Shown piece after piece: positions 28,606 through 35,267 of a stretch of DNA of 35,267 nucleotides. The notes beneath the pieces were generated by a model, which saw only the letters and a program-made list of their open reading frames with translations, was not told the DNA's origin and searched no databases. Origin of the DNA: a virus; IMG/VR virus record IMGVR_UViG_3300029624_000038, positions 1-35,267 of that record; one strand, written 5' to 3'. Within the stretch, counting starts at the first letter, position 1. Each line of letters starts with the position of its first letter. The translations under genes were made by a program, and so were the position numbers.

Positions 28606-28876
28606 TAATTATGCTTTTTGCTGATTTTTTCCCAATACCTGGGATGGTGGTTAAATCGCCGTATTCCTTTATCAATTGAATGCTATTTAGTCCATTCCGG
28701 ATCATTACCGACCTAAATGGAAAATCCTTTGGCAAATCGTGTTGGATTTCGATTTCACGCGCTATCCCAAGTTTTACAGCTTCATCCGCCTTTAAATTGG
28801 GAAGGTCCATAACGGAACCGGGGCCCGCCGCAAATAGATACGGTTGCCCCGGCTTTATAAATTTAACCCTTTTCAC
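28583..28876 (-). CDS. Small head-module protein with helix-hairpin-helix
   Basis: 97 aa, GTG start. The last 25 residues contain TIPGIGKKSAKSIINAA, a helix-hairpin-helix-type DNA-binding hairpin. The first half is beta-rich (VKFIKPGQPYLFAAGPGSV). Small proteins with such C-terminal HhH motifs are found after capsid genes in several phages; the role may be DNA contact in the head. It is 6 bp from the capsid stop. Confidence 0.65.
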   Translation of the reverse strand: MKRVKFIKPGQPYLFAAGPGSVMDLPNLKADEAVKLGIAREIEIQHDLPKDFPFRSVMIRNGLNSIQLIKEYGDLTTIPGIGKKSAKSIINAANKIR

Positions 28877-28882
28877 TAGTTA

Positions 28883-30250
28883 CTAGGAATCTAATGAAAC
28901 GTTAATATCATCAACACGTACAAATGAATTCGGTCGGCGTACCCCAACGTCTTGATAAACATTCAATACGATTCGATCTAATCCCGATGTGGCTTGCGTA
29001 TATGGATCGTAAACAATATCCAGGCCACCCCATTGACCGATTATCAAATCGGCAAAATTACCATAAACCAATCCGGACAAATTAGATCCACCGCCTTTGG
29101 TAAAGGTGTTGGGTACTAAGGTGGTAACCGCACACATTTTACCAACAATAGTTCTAATCGCTTGCAACATTTGTGCAACTTTCAGGCCTGAACCACTGTC
29201 AACGTCTTGCCCCATCAAATAAAAGAATACATCTGGGTTGGTAAGGAAACGCGCCGCGTCGCCATCACCTAAATTGTTTTCTAGGGTTTTCATAATGGCT
29301 AATACTTCCGCGTATTTCAGATTTCCGCCATCTGATGACCCGGCTTCAAAATTAGGGACGTCGGTATCGGCCAAAATACCGGTAGGTTCGTTTGAACCAC
29401 CGCCGTTGATCGCAACGTTTGTGATTTTTTGCGCCACCTTTGCAACCAAATCATTGACCAATATAGTTTCAATATCGGGGGATGATTGGATAATTAGTTG
29501 CTTTGAAATATCAATAAACGCTTCCTGGCGTTTCGGTGACATTGAAAGTTTTTCCAACGTGGGGGAAACCTCATTTCCGGCGCCTGTTTCCGAATTCCAG
29601 GTGGTGGATGTTTCCGTGTCGAAACGTGGCCAATCCATGTTTGAAGTCAACCCGGTAAGGAATTGGGCACCTAATTCAGTAAACACTAATTTAGCTTGCA
29701 ACGCCGGAATAAATTGCCCCAATTGCGTTGCAACTGCAGCAGGTCCACCGGACCCAACGGAAATATCCCGTTTTTCAACAGATCTTTGATTGATGAATTT
29801 CAACGGAACTGATATCGATTGCCCGCCATCACTTAATGGGATACCGATTCTAGCGGCTTCCCGTTGGGCTTCTTCATTTATTTCAGCAATCGCGCCTTTT
29901 GCCGGTCCTTTGGATTTTGCCGCCAAAATCAATTCCCTGAATGTGGGGGTTATTTTTGCAATTTCTTTTGCTTCCCCATCCGGGGTATCTGGATCCTGAA
30001 CACCGATTGCGCGGTTTTCATCCCGGCGTTTGGTTTCTTTTTGTTCTTCTGCCTGATCCGCGCGCAATTTGTTGATTTTTTCGCGCTTTGATATTTTAGT
30101 GTCGACTTCAGCGATTTCATCGACTAATTCATCAAGTCTGGCGACTTGATCGTCGGTCATTTCATCAATATCAAGCTTCAAAAGGCCATCGCGTTCTTTT
30201 ACAAGCTCGCCGCGTTGTTTTTCCAGATCAGTTAATTTTATTTCCGGCAT
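28883..30250 (-). CDS. Major capsid protein, HK97 fold
   Basis: 455 aa. Residues 1-85 are a charged coiled-coil scaffold-like (delta) domain (LEKQRGELVKERDGLLKLDIDEM; LDELVDEIAEVDTKISKREKINK), followed by a likely protease cleavage region before about residue 120. The mature part has HK97 features: FINQRSVEKRDISVG, the E-loop, LNNDLVAKVAQKITNVAINGGG and GLDIVYDPYTQATSGLDRIVLNVYQDVGVRRPNSFVRV at the end. The protease gene lies directly upstream, 2 bp away. Confidence 0.92.
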   Translation of the reverse strand: MPEIKLTDLEKQRGELVKERDGLLKLDIDEMTDDQVARLDELVDEIAEVDTKISKREKINKLRADQAEEQKETKRRDENRAIGVQDPDTPDGEAKEIAKITPTFRELILAAKSKGPAKGAIAEINEEAQREAARIGIPLSDGGQSISVPLKFINQRSVEKRDISVGSGGPAAVATQLGQFIPALQAKLVFTELGAQFLTGLTSNMDWPRFDTETSTTWNSETGAGNEVSPTLEKLSMSPKRQEAFIDISKQLIIQSSPDIETILVNDLVAKVAQKITNVAINGGGSNEPTGILADTDVPNFEAGSSDGGNLKYAEVLAIMKTLENNLGDGDAARFLTNPDVFFYLMGQDVDSGSGLKVAQMLQAIRTIVGKMCAVTTLVPNTFTKGGGSNLSGLVYGNFADLIIGQWGGLDIVYDPYTQATSGLDRIVLNVYQDVGVRRPNSFVRVDDINVSLDS

Positions 30251-30252
30251 GA

Positions 30253-30900
30253 TTATATTTTTTGATTTCTGTGGTTCCTTATTTTATCGGTAATTTCGAT
30301 ATATTTTTTCTTTTTTTCAATTTTAGCCCGCCTTTTTTCAAGCTTTTCATCTTTTTTGGATTCCTGATAGGCTGATAATTCATCACGGGCTATTTTTACG
30401 GTGGTTTCCTTATATGCTGGATAGGTCACCGGGCTAACATCATACAAACGGCCAACTTTTAAAATTTGACGTGTCAATGTGCCGTCATCGTGTTCAATGA
30501 TTTTCGATTCTTTGACGGTGAACGCAAATGATGATTGATCGATGTTACCTAATCGTATATTTTCCAATAAATCATTCCCGGCGGTGGTGTTTGGCGCCTC
30601 AAATTCATAACGCAAACCATCCGGGCCGGTGGATAGCTTCAACGTGCCTGATCCGCTGCGTGAACGGGCTAAAATCATATTCCTATCATGATTAAAAAGT
30701 GCCCTAACATCATCATTCATGGAATCATCAAACGCGCCGCGGGCAATTTCTTCAAAAAAACCTTCCCATATTTCCGCGCGGGTGTTAAATACCGCCGCAA
30801 CGCCTGAAACCGTTCGTTTTTCCCCTTCTTCCCGTATTTCAATAATAGAATTAAAATCGCGGGTTTCGATGTTGTCTTTTTTAATGTTTTCCGTTTTCAT
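30253..30900 (-). CDS. Prohead protease, HK97 family (U35)
   Basis: 215 aa. Catalytic histidine in RALFNHD (H71) and serine in DQSSFAFTV (S123/S124), separated by a DGLRYEFEAPNTTAGNDLLENIRLG stretch, is the standard order. A SGVAAVFNTRAEIWEGFFEEIARGAF start is typical. The C-terminus is lysine-rich (KKDEKLEKRRAKIEKKKK). It cleaves the capsid delta domain during maturation. The start overlaps the portal gene by 20 bp. Confidence 0.92.
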   Translation of the reverse strand: MKTENIKKDNIETRDFNSIIEIREEGEKRTVSGVAAVFNTRAEIWEGFFEEIARGAFDDSMNDDVRALFNHDRNMILARSRSGSGTLKLSTGPDGLRYEFEAPNTTAGNDLLENIRLGNIDQSSFAFTVKESKIIEHDDGTLTRQILKVGRLYDVSPVTYPAYKETTVKIARDELSAYQESKKDEKLEKRRAKIEKKKKYIEITDKIRNHRNQKI

Positions 30901-32173
30901 TTAGTTGTAATTGTTCAATGACCTGTTTTTCCTTTGCCCTGTTCAACGTTTCATCGATGCGATCCGCCGGAACCATATTCATCGGTACGTATGGCCGTTG
31001 ACCTTGGTTGTTTGGTAACGGATTCATCCCGTTTGCTTCCCTGATTTCATCCGCTGTAATGGCGCCGCTATTCCATAAGCTTCTAAACCCTTCCGTCCTG
31101 GTTTTAAAATCGCCTTGCATCAACGAATTTAAGTCAAATTTAATAAAAAAGCCTGAATCGATTTCGTCTTTTGAAAACAGCTTCAAATTTAGTTCGGCCT
31201 GTATATTCCTTACAATGGGCAATAAGGTATATTTTGTAAACACTAAGTTTTGTTGTTCGGCATTGTTCCACGTGGCCCGGCCGTAATCTTGTGCTAATGA
31301 CGGGGGAACTCGAAATATTCCGTATATATCTTCTTTTGTTAGACGGCGTGTTTCAATAAACTGGGCATCTTCCGGACTGATAGTAATTGCCTTAAATTCG
31401 GAACCGGATGATAACACCGGCGGGAATTTGCCGTCGCCACGTTCAACCATTTGCGCCCATCGGTCACTAAAATCGCGGGCCTGTTGTTCATCCAATTCCT
31501 GATCGGTTGATATATAACCGGGTGGTTTTAAGCCGTAAACCCCACCGCTGTATTTTTCCTGTTTTATCGCCAATCCAATTGATTCACTATTAACTAAAAT
31601 GGGGCTTAATCCCGTTACACCGTCGATGGTAAAAGCATTGATATGTACTAATCGCGATGGGTCTATTATACTGCCATTAAGGTAGTATGTATATTGTGGA
31701 ATTCCGGTTGACGGGGTGTAATCCTGAATCCGTACTTTCCAGGGCTCAACAAAATCTATTTTCCGGATCTCGCCGTTCCGGGATCCGTCTATATACGAAT
31801 AAGATTTACCCCACCCCATCATCCGGGCAACCATCACAAACCAATAATCATATGCGGTCATGTAATCATTTGGTTGTGTGCTTATTAAATACCCTACATT
31901 GTGCCCGTTTACCCGTTGGGTCACGTTACCGGTTTTTTGATAAACCCCAACGTCAAGCGATGCAATTGATTCAGCTAATACACGGATACAAGTGAACACG
32001 GTGGCCACTTTCAAGGCTTTTGCTTCCGATACGTTTTCGCCTGATGATGATGGTACGCCCCAATTTATAAGCCATGATAGTGGTGATATTAGCGCGGATG
32101 GATTATTTGACCTCTTTTCAACCGATTTTTTTTCGGGTAAAATTCGGTTTATAACTGCTTTAAATGGGTCCAT
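30881..32173 (-). CDS. Portal protein (HK97 family)
   Basis: About 430 aa; I start at the ATG at 32173 (a TTG lies two codons earlier). Family pattern: ALKVATVFTCIRVLAESIASLDVGVYQ, a LISTQPNDYMTAYDYWFVMVARMMGWGKSYSYI part, LRHIxA-like VHINAFTIDGVTGLSPI, and FRVPPSLAQDYGRATWNNAEQQNLVFTKYTLLPIVRNIQAELNLKL, typical of Phage_portal (PF04860). Forms the DNA gate at one capsid vertex. Confidence 0.92.
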   Translation of the reverse strand: MDPFKAVINRILPEKKSVEKRSNNPSALISPLSWLINWGVPSSSGENVSEAKALKVATVFTCIRVLAESIASLDVGVYQKTGNVTQRVNGHNVGYLISTQPNDYMTAYDYWFVMVARMMGWGKSYSYIDGSRNGEIRKIDFVEPWKVRIQDYTPSTGIPQYTYYLNGSIIDPSRLVHINAFTIDGVTGLSPILVNSESIGLAIKQEKYSGGVYGLKPPGYISTDQELDEQQARDFSDRWAQMVERGDGKFPPVLSSGSEFKAITISPEDAQFIETRRLTKEDIYGIFRVPPSLAQDYGRATWNNAEQQNLVFTKYTLLPIVRNIQAELNLKLFSKDEIDSGFFIKFDLNSLMQGDFKTRTEGFRSLWNSGAITADEIREANGMNPLPNNQGQRPYVPMNMVPADRIDETLNRAKEKQVIEQLQLNENGKH

Positions 32174-32190
32174 GTTCAAATATACGTATT

Positions 32191-32397
32191 TTATGACTCA
32201 ATATCATTACGAAATATTGGCGGGGGTGTGGCGTTTCTGTTTTCAATTGTCACACATGAATGATATTTACCATTCCAATAGAAAATTATCAGCTTTTTAT
32301 TTCTTATCCACCTTAATACAAACCGGGCACCAAAAAACATTGCAAACTTGAAAACAAAATGCCAAAATGTGAATTTCATTGTCAATGGTCCGGCCAT
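32191..32397 (-). CDS. Small membrane protein, 68 aa
   Basis: The ATG at 32397 sits in a TAATG junction with the rhamnosyltransferase-like gene; the longer frame starts at a TTG. Residues about 10-29 are hydrophobic and aromatic (FTFWHFVFKFAMFFGARFVL), followed by a basic patch (RWIRNKK), predicting one membrane segment. It may be a partner of the sugar-transfer gene next to it. No family. Confidence 0.5.
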   Translation of the reverse strand: MAGPLTMKFTFWHFVFKFAMFFGARFVLRWIRNKKLIIFYWNGKYHSCVTIENRNATPPPIFRNDIES

Positions 32398-33056
32398 TAT
32401 ATCCAAAGTTTTGATCGGTCAATTACTTTATATCCGTTGTGTTGCTTGCTTACCATATTATTTTTGTGAATCACCTGAATCCATCTATATCGCGGGTCCT
32501 GGATCACTAAATCAACGTAATTATGCATTTCGTTATGCTTAGTGCTGTATGGATGTTCTAAATACCCCCGCATAAACGATCGTTTTACACACAAAGTAAG
32601 GAACATTGAACACTTTTTGGTAGAATAATAATCAAATTCAACCGCTTGATTTGTTGGTTTGTCATACCTAAACCCATGAAAATCGATGATAAATGACTTG
32701 ATTTTCGGGTTTTTTTCAACGGTTTCATTGAAAATATCATGAATGTTTTGCGTAAAATCCGGATGAATAGAATCATCTGTATCAAATCGGGTCATTAAAA
32801 CCCAATCAGTTTTTCCGGCCAACGGTAGAATGTTCCAATATCTTTGATGGGCCATGTTGTAGGTACTTCCACCGTAAGCAATTGAATCGTGGATCTTTTC
32901 AAAGTGGCCTGTTTTAAATAGCCACGTGAAATTCCCATTTAATTGATCATTCATTGCCGGGACGCTAAATTCCCGAAAAACCGCCATTCGTTTATTCAAA
33001 TCATTTGGATCTGAATGATGAAACCGGGTGCAAATAAAGTGCTTGAAATTATTCAT
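32397..33056 (-). CDS. Putative rhamnosyltransferase-like glycosyltransferase
   Basis: 219 aa. MTRFDTDDSIHPDF at about residues 88-101 is the TRxDxDDxxHxDF motif characteristic of the putative rhamnosyl transferase family (PF11316), with the DxDD metal/nucleotide-sugar site. The start FICTRFHHSDPNDLNKRMAVF and the later FRYDKPTNQAVEFDYY segment fit the same family. No membrane segment. It stands between TerL (8-bp overlap) and portal, an unusual place, so it is transcribed with the head genes. Sugar donor and acceptor cannot be told from sequence. Confidence 0.78.
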   Translation of the reverse strand: MNNFKHFICTRFHHSDPNDLNKRMAVFREFSVPAMNDQLNGNFTWLFKTGHFEKIHDSIAYGGSTYNMAHQRYWNILPLAGKTDWVLMTRFDTDDSIHPDFTQNIHDIFNETVEKNPKIKSFIIDFHGFRYDKPTNQAVEFDYYSTKKCSMFLTLCVKRSFMRGYLEHPYSTKHNEMHNYVDLVIQDPRYRWIQVIHKNNMVSKQHNGYKVIDRSKLWI

Positions 33057-34731
33057 TTTTAAATGCTTTGGGATTTACAAACAATATTGGTGACTTTTTA
33101 CTTTTAAAACGATCTTCCATCCATTGATATATGGCCATTGATAGCGCAACCGGTCCATCAACTTTGCTTTGACTTTTCCCCTTATCAATTTTAATCGAAT
33201 CTTCCGCGTTATGCATCAATGTAATATTCCCCATCATCCATGTAAAAATCGGGTTTCCAAAATTTTCAAATTGTTTTGAGTTTGCAAGCCGTTCAAATTC
33301 CTTTGTCGGGGCGCTTAATCGGCTAATTACCTGTGAAATCTGGGTGGTTTTGGCACCTGATTCGGTTAGTTTTTGAATTAGTCCATGGTGTGCATAATAC
33401 GGATCATATCCAATTGAAATAATATCATATGTTTTATACAGGTTTTGAATGTCCTTATAAATAAAACCGTGATCAATAACGTTTCCGGGGGTGGTTTTTA
33501 GGTGCCCTTGCTTTTGCCATTGCATATAAAAAAACGCGTTTTCGCTTCCATCCTTTAATCGATCTTCAGGGACCCAAAAATATGGTAATATTGGAAATAC
33601 ATTTTCTTTGTAATCGTGAAAAAACAAAACGAATGCATTCATATCGCTAGTGGCCGCTAAATCAAGACCCCCGAAACACTTCAGTCCCTTTAAAGATGAT
33701 TTTTTTATCCCGTGGGTGTTTGCTTTCCAAATTTCAGCCCGTATAAATGTAGATGCCGAACCGGTCCACACATTAAAATTCTTAGTTCTTACGTCAACTT
33801 CTTTTGTTCCGCCTTCCTTTGAAGCACTGTCAACCTGCCCCGCAATATAATCATGGTTTGGCGTAACTGGGTAATTCGGATTTGGCTTTGGCCATACTTT
33901 TGGATCCGTATATTCATCATCTTCATCCAGGGAATAGATTAAAATAAAACGGCGATCCATTTGGATTGTGTTTTTTAACACTTCCCGCGCCGTGGTCCTG
34001 AACTTTTTGCACGGCCCTTGATCGTTATAACCGGCGGTTGTAATAAACACCATGGGCGCAAACGCCCGCGCCCCCATTCCGGATTCAATAATGTTTCTTA
34101 CATCATCGTTGGGGTGTGCATGGTATTCATCGATGATTCCCATTGATGGATCAAACCCATCATTTGTTTTTGAATCACGCCCCAACGCCCGCATAAATGA
34201 TTTGGTTTTCGGGTAGACTAATCGCGTAACCCGTTCATCGGATCCATACGTTTTGATCATATCACGCAATCCAGGCGTGACGCGGGCAATTTGACCCGCA
34301 TCATTTACCACGATTCGGGCTTGTTCTTCCTTTGTTGCCCCTGCATATATTTGTGCGCCCTGAACGCCATCCAATATAAAATGTGCCAAGGCTTGTAAAG
34401 CTGCCATCGTGGTTTTAGAATTTTTACGGGCAACCTCTAAATATGATGAAGTAAATCGACGGTTTCCCGCTTTATCAACCCACCCGTATAATGATCCTAA
34501 ATAAAACACCTGCCATGGCTCCAACCTGATCGGAGTATTCGCCCATCTTCCCTTCCAATGGTAACAATGTTCAAAGAATTCAATGTAGGGCGCCGCTTTG
34601 TGTGGGTTGAATTTGTAAATGGTGGATTCTTTGGTGTCCCGGATGTGGCGTTCTACCGCCAATTGAATGTCCCCGCCAACGGTTAATTTACCTTTCTGAA
34701 CGGCTTTTACATATTGGTTAAACCTATGCAC
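33049..34731 (-). CDS. Terminase large subunit (TerL)
   Basis: About 560 aa with a non-ATG start (GTG at 34731, or TTG one codon earlier), overlapping the small terminase stop by 8 bp. ATPase: variant Walker A in VARKNSKTT (about residues 101-109), Walker B MGIIDE followed by YHAHP (about 197-207), a TTAGYN-type coupling motif. Nuclease half: GGLDLAATSDMNAF with the first catalytic aspartate, a mid region FDxxD-like SIGYDPYYAH, and DGPVALSMAIYQWM at the end. HK97/lambda-phage-like Terminase_1 family. It packages DNA into the prohead. Confidence 0.93.
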   Translation of the reverse strand: MHRFNQYVKAVQKGKLTVGGDIQLAVERHIRDTKESTIYKFNPHKAAPYIEFFEHCYHWKGRWANTPIRLEPWQVFYLGSLYGWVDKAGNRRFTSSYLEVARKNSKTTMAALQALAHFILDGVQGAQIYAGATKEEQARIVVNDAGQIARVTPGLRDMIKTYGSDERVTRLVYPKTKSFMRALGRDSKTNDGFDPSMGIIDEYHAHPNDDVRNIIESGMGARAFAPMVFITTAGYNDQGPCKKFRTTAREVLKNTIQMDRRFILIYSLDEDDEYTDPKVWPKPNPNYPVTPNHDYIAGQVDSASKEGGTKEVDVRTKNFNVWTGSASTFIRAEIWKANTHGIKKSSLKGLKCFGGLDLAATSDMNAFVLFFHDYKENVFPILPYFWVPEDRLKDGSENAFFYMQWQKQGHLKTTPGNVIDHGFIYKDIQNLYKTYDIISIGYDPYYAHHGLIQKLTESGAKTTQISQVISRLSAPTKEFERLANSKQFENFGNPIFTWMMGNITLMHNAEDSIKIDKGKSQSKVDGPVALSMAIYQWMEDRFKSKKSPILFVNPKAFKNE

Positions 34732-35188
34732 CAACTTGCTTTTGAAGTTTTACAAACGGGTTGTTTGCTTCTTCATTTTTGGTACCTTGAGGCATGATTA
34801 TTTTTTGCCTATTGGATGGTCCAAACCCCAATAATCCAGATAGGTAACGCCATTCAGGTAATAACCTGGTATACGTTTGAAAATGTGATGTTGGTTTACC
34901 CTTTTTGTATGTGCCCTGTTTAGATATAATGTTGCCCGCACGGCGTATTTGATAAGTTAACGTGACATAGGTTTCCAACATATGTAAATCGGTAACCTCT
35001 AATATTCCGCTATCTTTTAATTGGCCGGCTAATACTTCCCAAAGTGAAACCATTTCGGACGTAAACCATTCAGGTGGATCCGGCACGTAATCCATTTTTT
35101 CAAATGTCAATGGATTTGCATTCGCCCGGTCCGCGCGGTACGTTCCTTCTAATTTTTTTTGTTCAATGGGCTTTGCTGGATTACTCAT
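34724..35188 (-). CDS. Terminase small subunit, P27-like
   Basis: 154 aa. P27-family pattern: basic N-terminus (IEQKKLEGTYRADRAN), VPDPPEWFTSEMVSLWEVLAGQLKDSGIL, TDLHMLETYVTLTYQIRRA and a LLPEWRYLSGLLGFGPSNRQKI end. First gene of the late operon and 34 bp from the biological end of the window, as expected in cos-type genomes. It recognises the packaging site and brings TerL to it. Confidence 0.88.
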   Translation of the reverse strand: MSNPAKPIEQKKLEGTYRADRANANPLTFEKMDYVPDPPEWFTSEMVSLWEVLAGQLKDSGILEVTDLHMLETYVTLTYQIRRAGNIISKQGTYKKGKPTSHFQTYTRLLPEWRYLSGLLGFGPSNRQKIIMPQGTKNEEANNPFVKLQKQVGA

Positions 35189-35222
35189 TTTCTTTTCTCA
35201 AATGACATGCGTAAAAGTTTGC

Positions 35223-35267
35223 AGATCGGAAGAGCGTCGTGTAGGGAAAGAGTGTAGATCTCGGTGG
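35223..35267. other. Illumina TruSeq adapter sequence
   Basis: AGATCGGAAGAGCGTCGTGT and the bases following it to the window end reproduce the universal Illumina read-2-side adapter and its continuation (AGATCTCGGTGG). It is a sequencing artefact. True phage sequence ends at about 35222, just upstream of the small terminase gene. Confidence 0.98.

Noticed and set aside
29238-29789. Plus-strand ORF opposite the capsid gene
   Set aside because: The minus-strand capsid protein is certain and explains the open frame; the plus-strand product has no recognisable feature.
35213-35232. GTTTGCAGAT at the right end resembling the promoter motif
   Set aside because: The match is on the plus strand and its second half is adapter sequence, so it is a coincidence.

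Overview
This window looks like a nearly complete genome (about 35.2 kb) of a tailed phage with a siphovirus (HK97-type head, long-tail) gene order, probably infecting a member of the Bacteroidota. The host guess rests on three points: gene starts are preceded by A-rich sequence rather than Shine-Dalgarno motifs, two promoter-like sites fit the Bacteroidota TTTG / TAnnTTTG pattern, and several genes carry Sec-type signals plus a lipoprotein. Every gene I accept is on the minus strand, so the genome reads from right to left. The last 45 bases (35223-35267) are Illumina adapter, not biology.

Region by region, in transcription order. Right end to 24.4 kb: small and large terminase, a rhamnosyltransferase-like enzyme, portal, HK97 prohead protease, major capsid, connector and closure proteins, a second glycosyltransferase-like gene, tail completion proteins, major tail protein, and a two-ORF tail-assembly chaperone joined by a likely -1 frameshift at an A9 run. 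24.5-17.1 kb: tape measure, large tail-tip protein, a nonapeptide-repeat fibre protein, a lectin-like protein and an unknown. 17.1-15.0 kb: membrane protein, holin candidate, Zn amidase endolysin and two overlapping spanin-like genes. A strong hairpin-plus-U8 terminator at 14.9 kb closes this block.

A promoter-like site at 14.85 kb opens the replication block (14.8-4.0 kb). It holds a putative annealing protein, a PD-(D/E)XK nuclease with four cysteines, a replication initiator with iterons and an AT-rich tract inside its own gene (a lambda O-like origin), a RecA/DnaB-fold helicase, a NinB-like protein, a WlbA/WbpB-like sugar dehydrogenase, and an apparently displaced pair of virion-like genes (BppU-like domain and an alpha-toroid protein). 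A near-copy of the same promoter at 3.58 kb precedes the left-end block: a small membrane protein, an HNH nuclease of the kind found next to terminases, a GIY-YIG/HTH fusion, a lipoprotein and small unknowns, plus a 0.76 kb gene-free stretch full of 48-bp-period repeats.

If the ends join after infection, the left-end block lies directly upstream of the terminase genes, so the 3.58 kb promoter could feed the HNH/packaging/structural operon while the 14.85 kb promoter drives replication. The two glycosyltransferase-like genes embedded in the head module and the sugar-nucleotide dehydrogenase suggest a phage-encoded glycosylation pathway acting on the virion or the host surface. No integrase, excisionase or CI-type repressor was recognised, so a lytic or non-integrating lifestyle is more likely. 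There are no tRNAs or CRISPR arrays that I can see.
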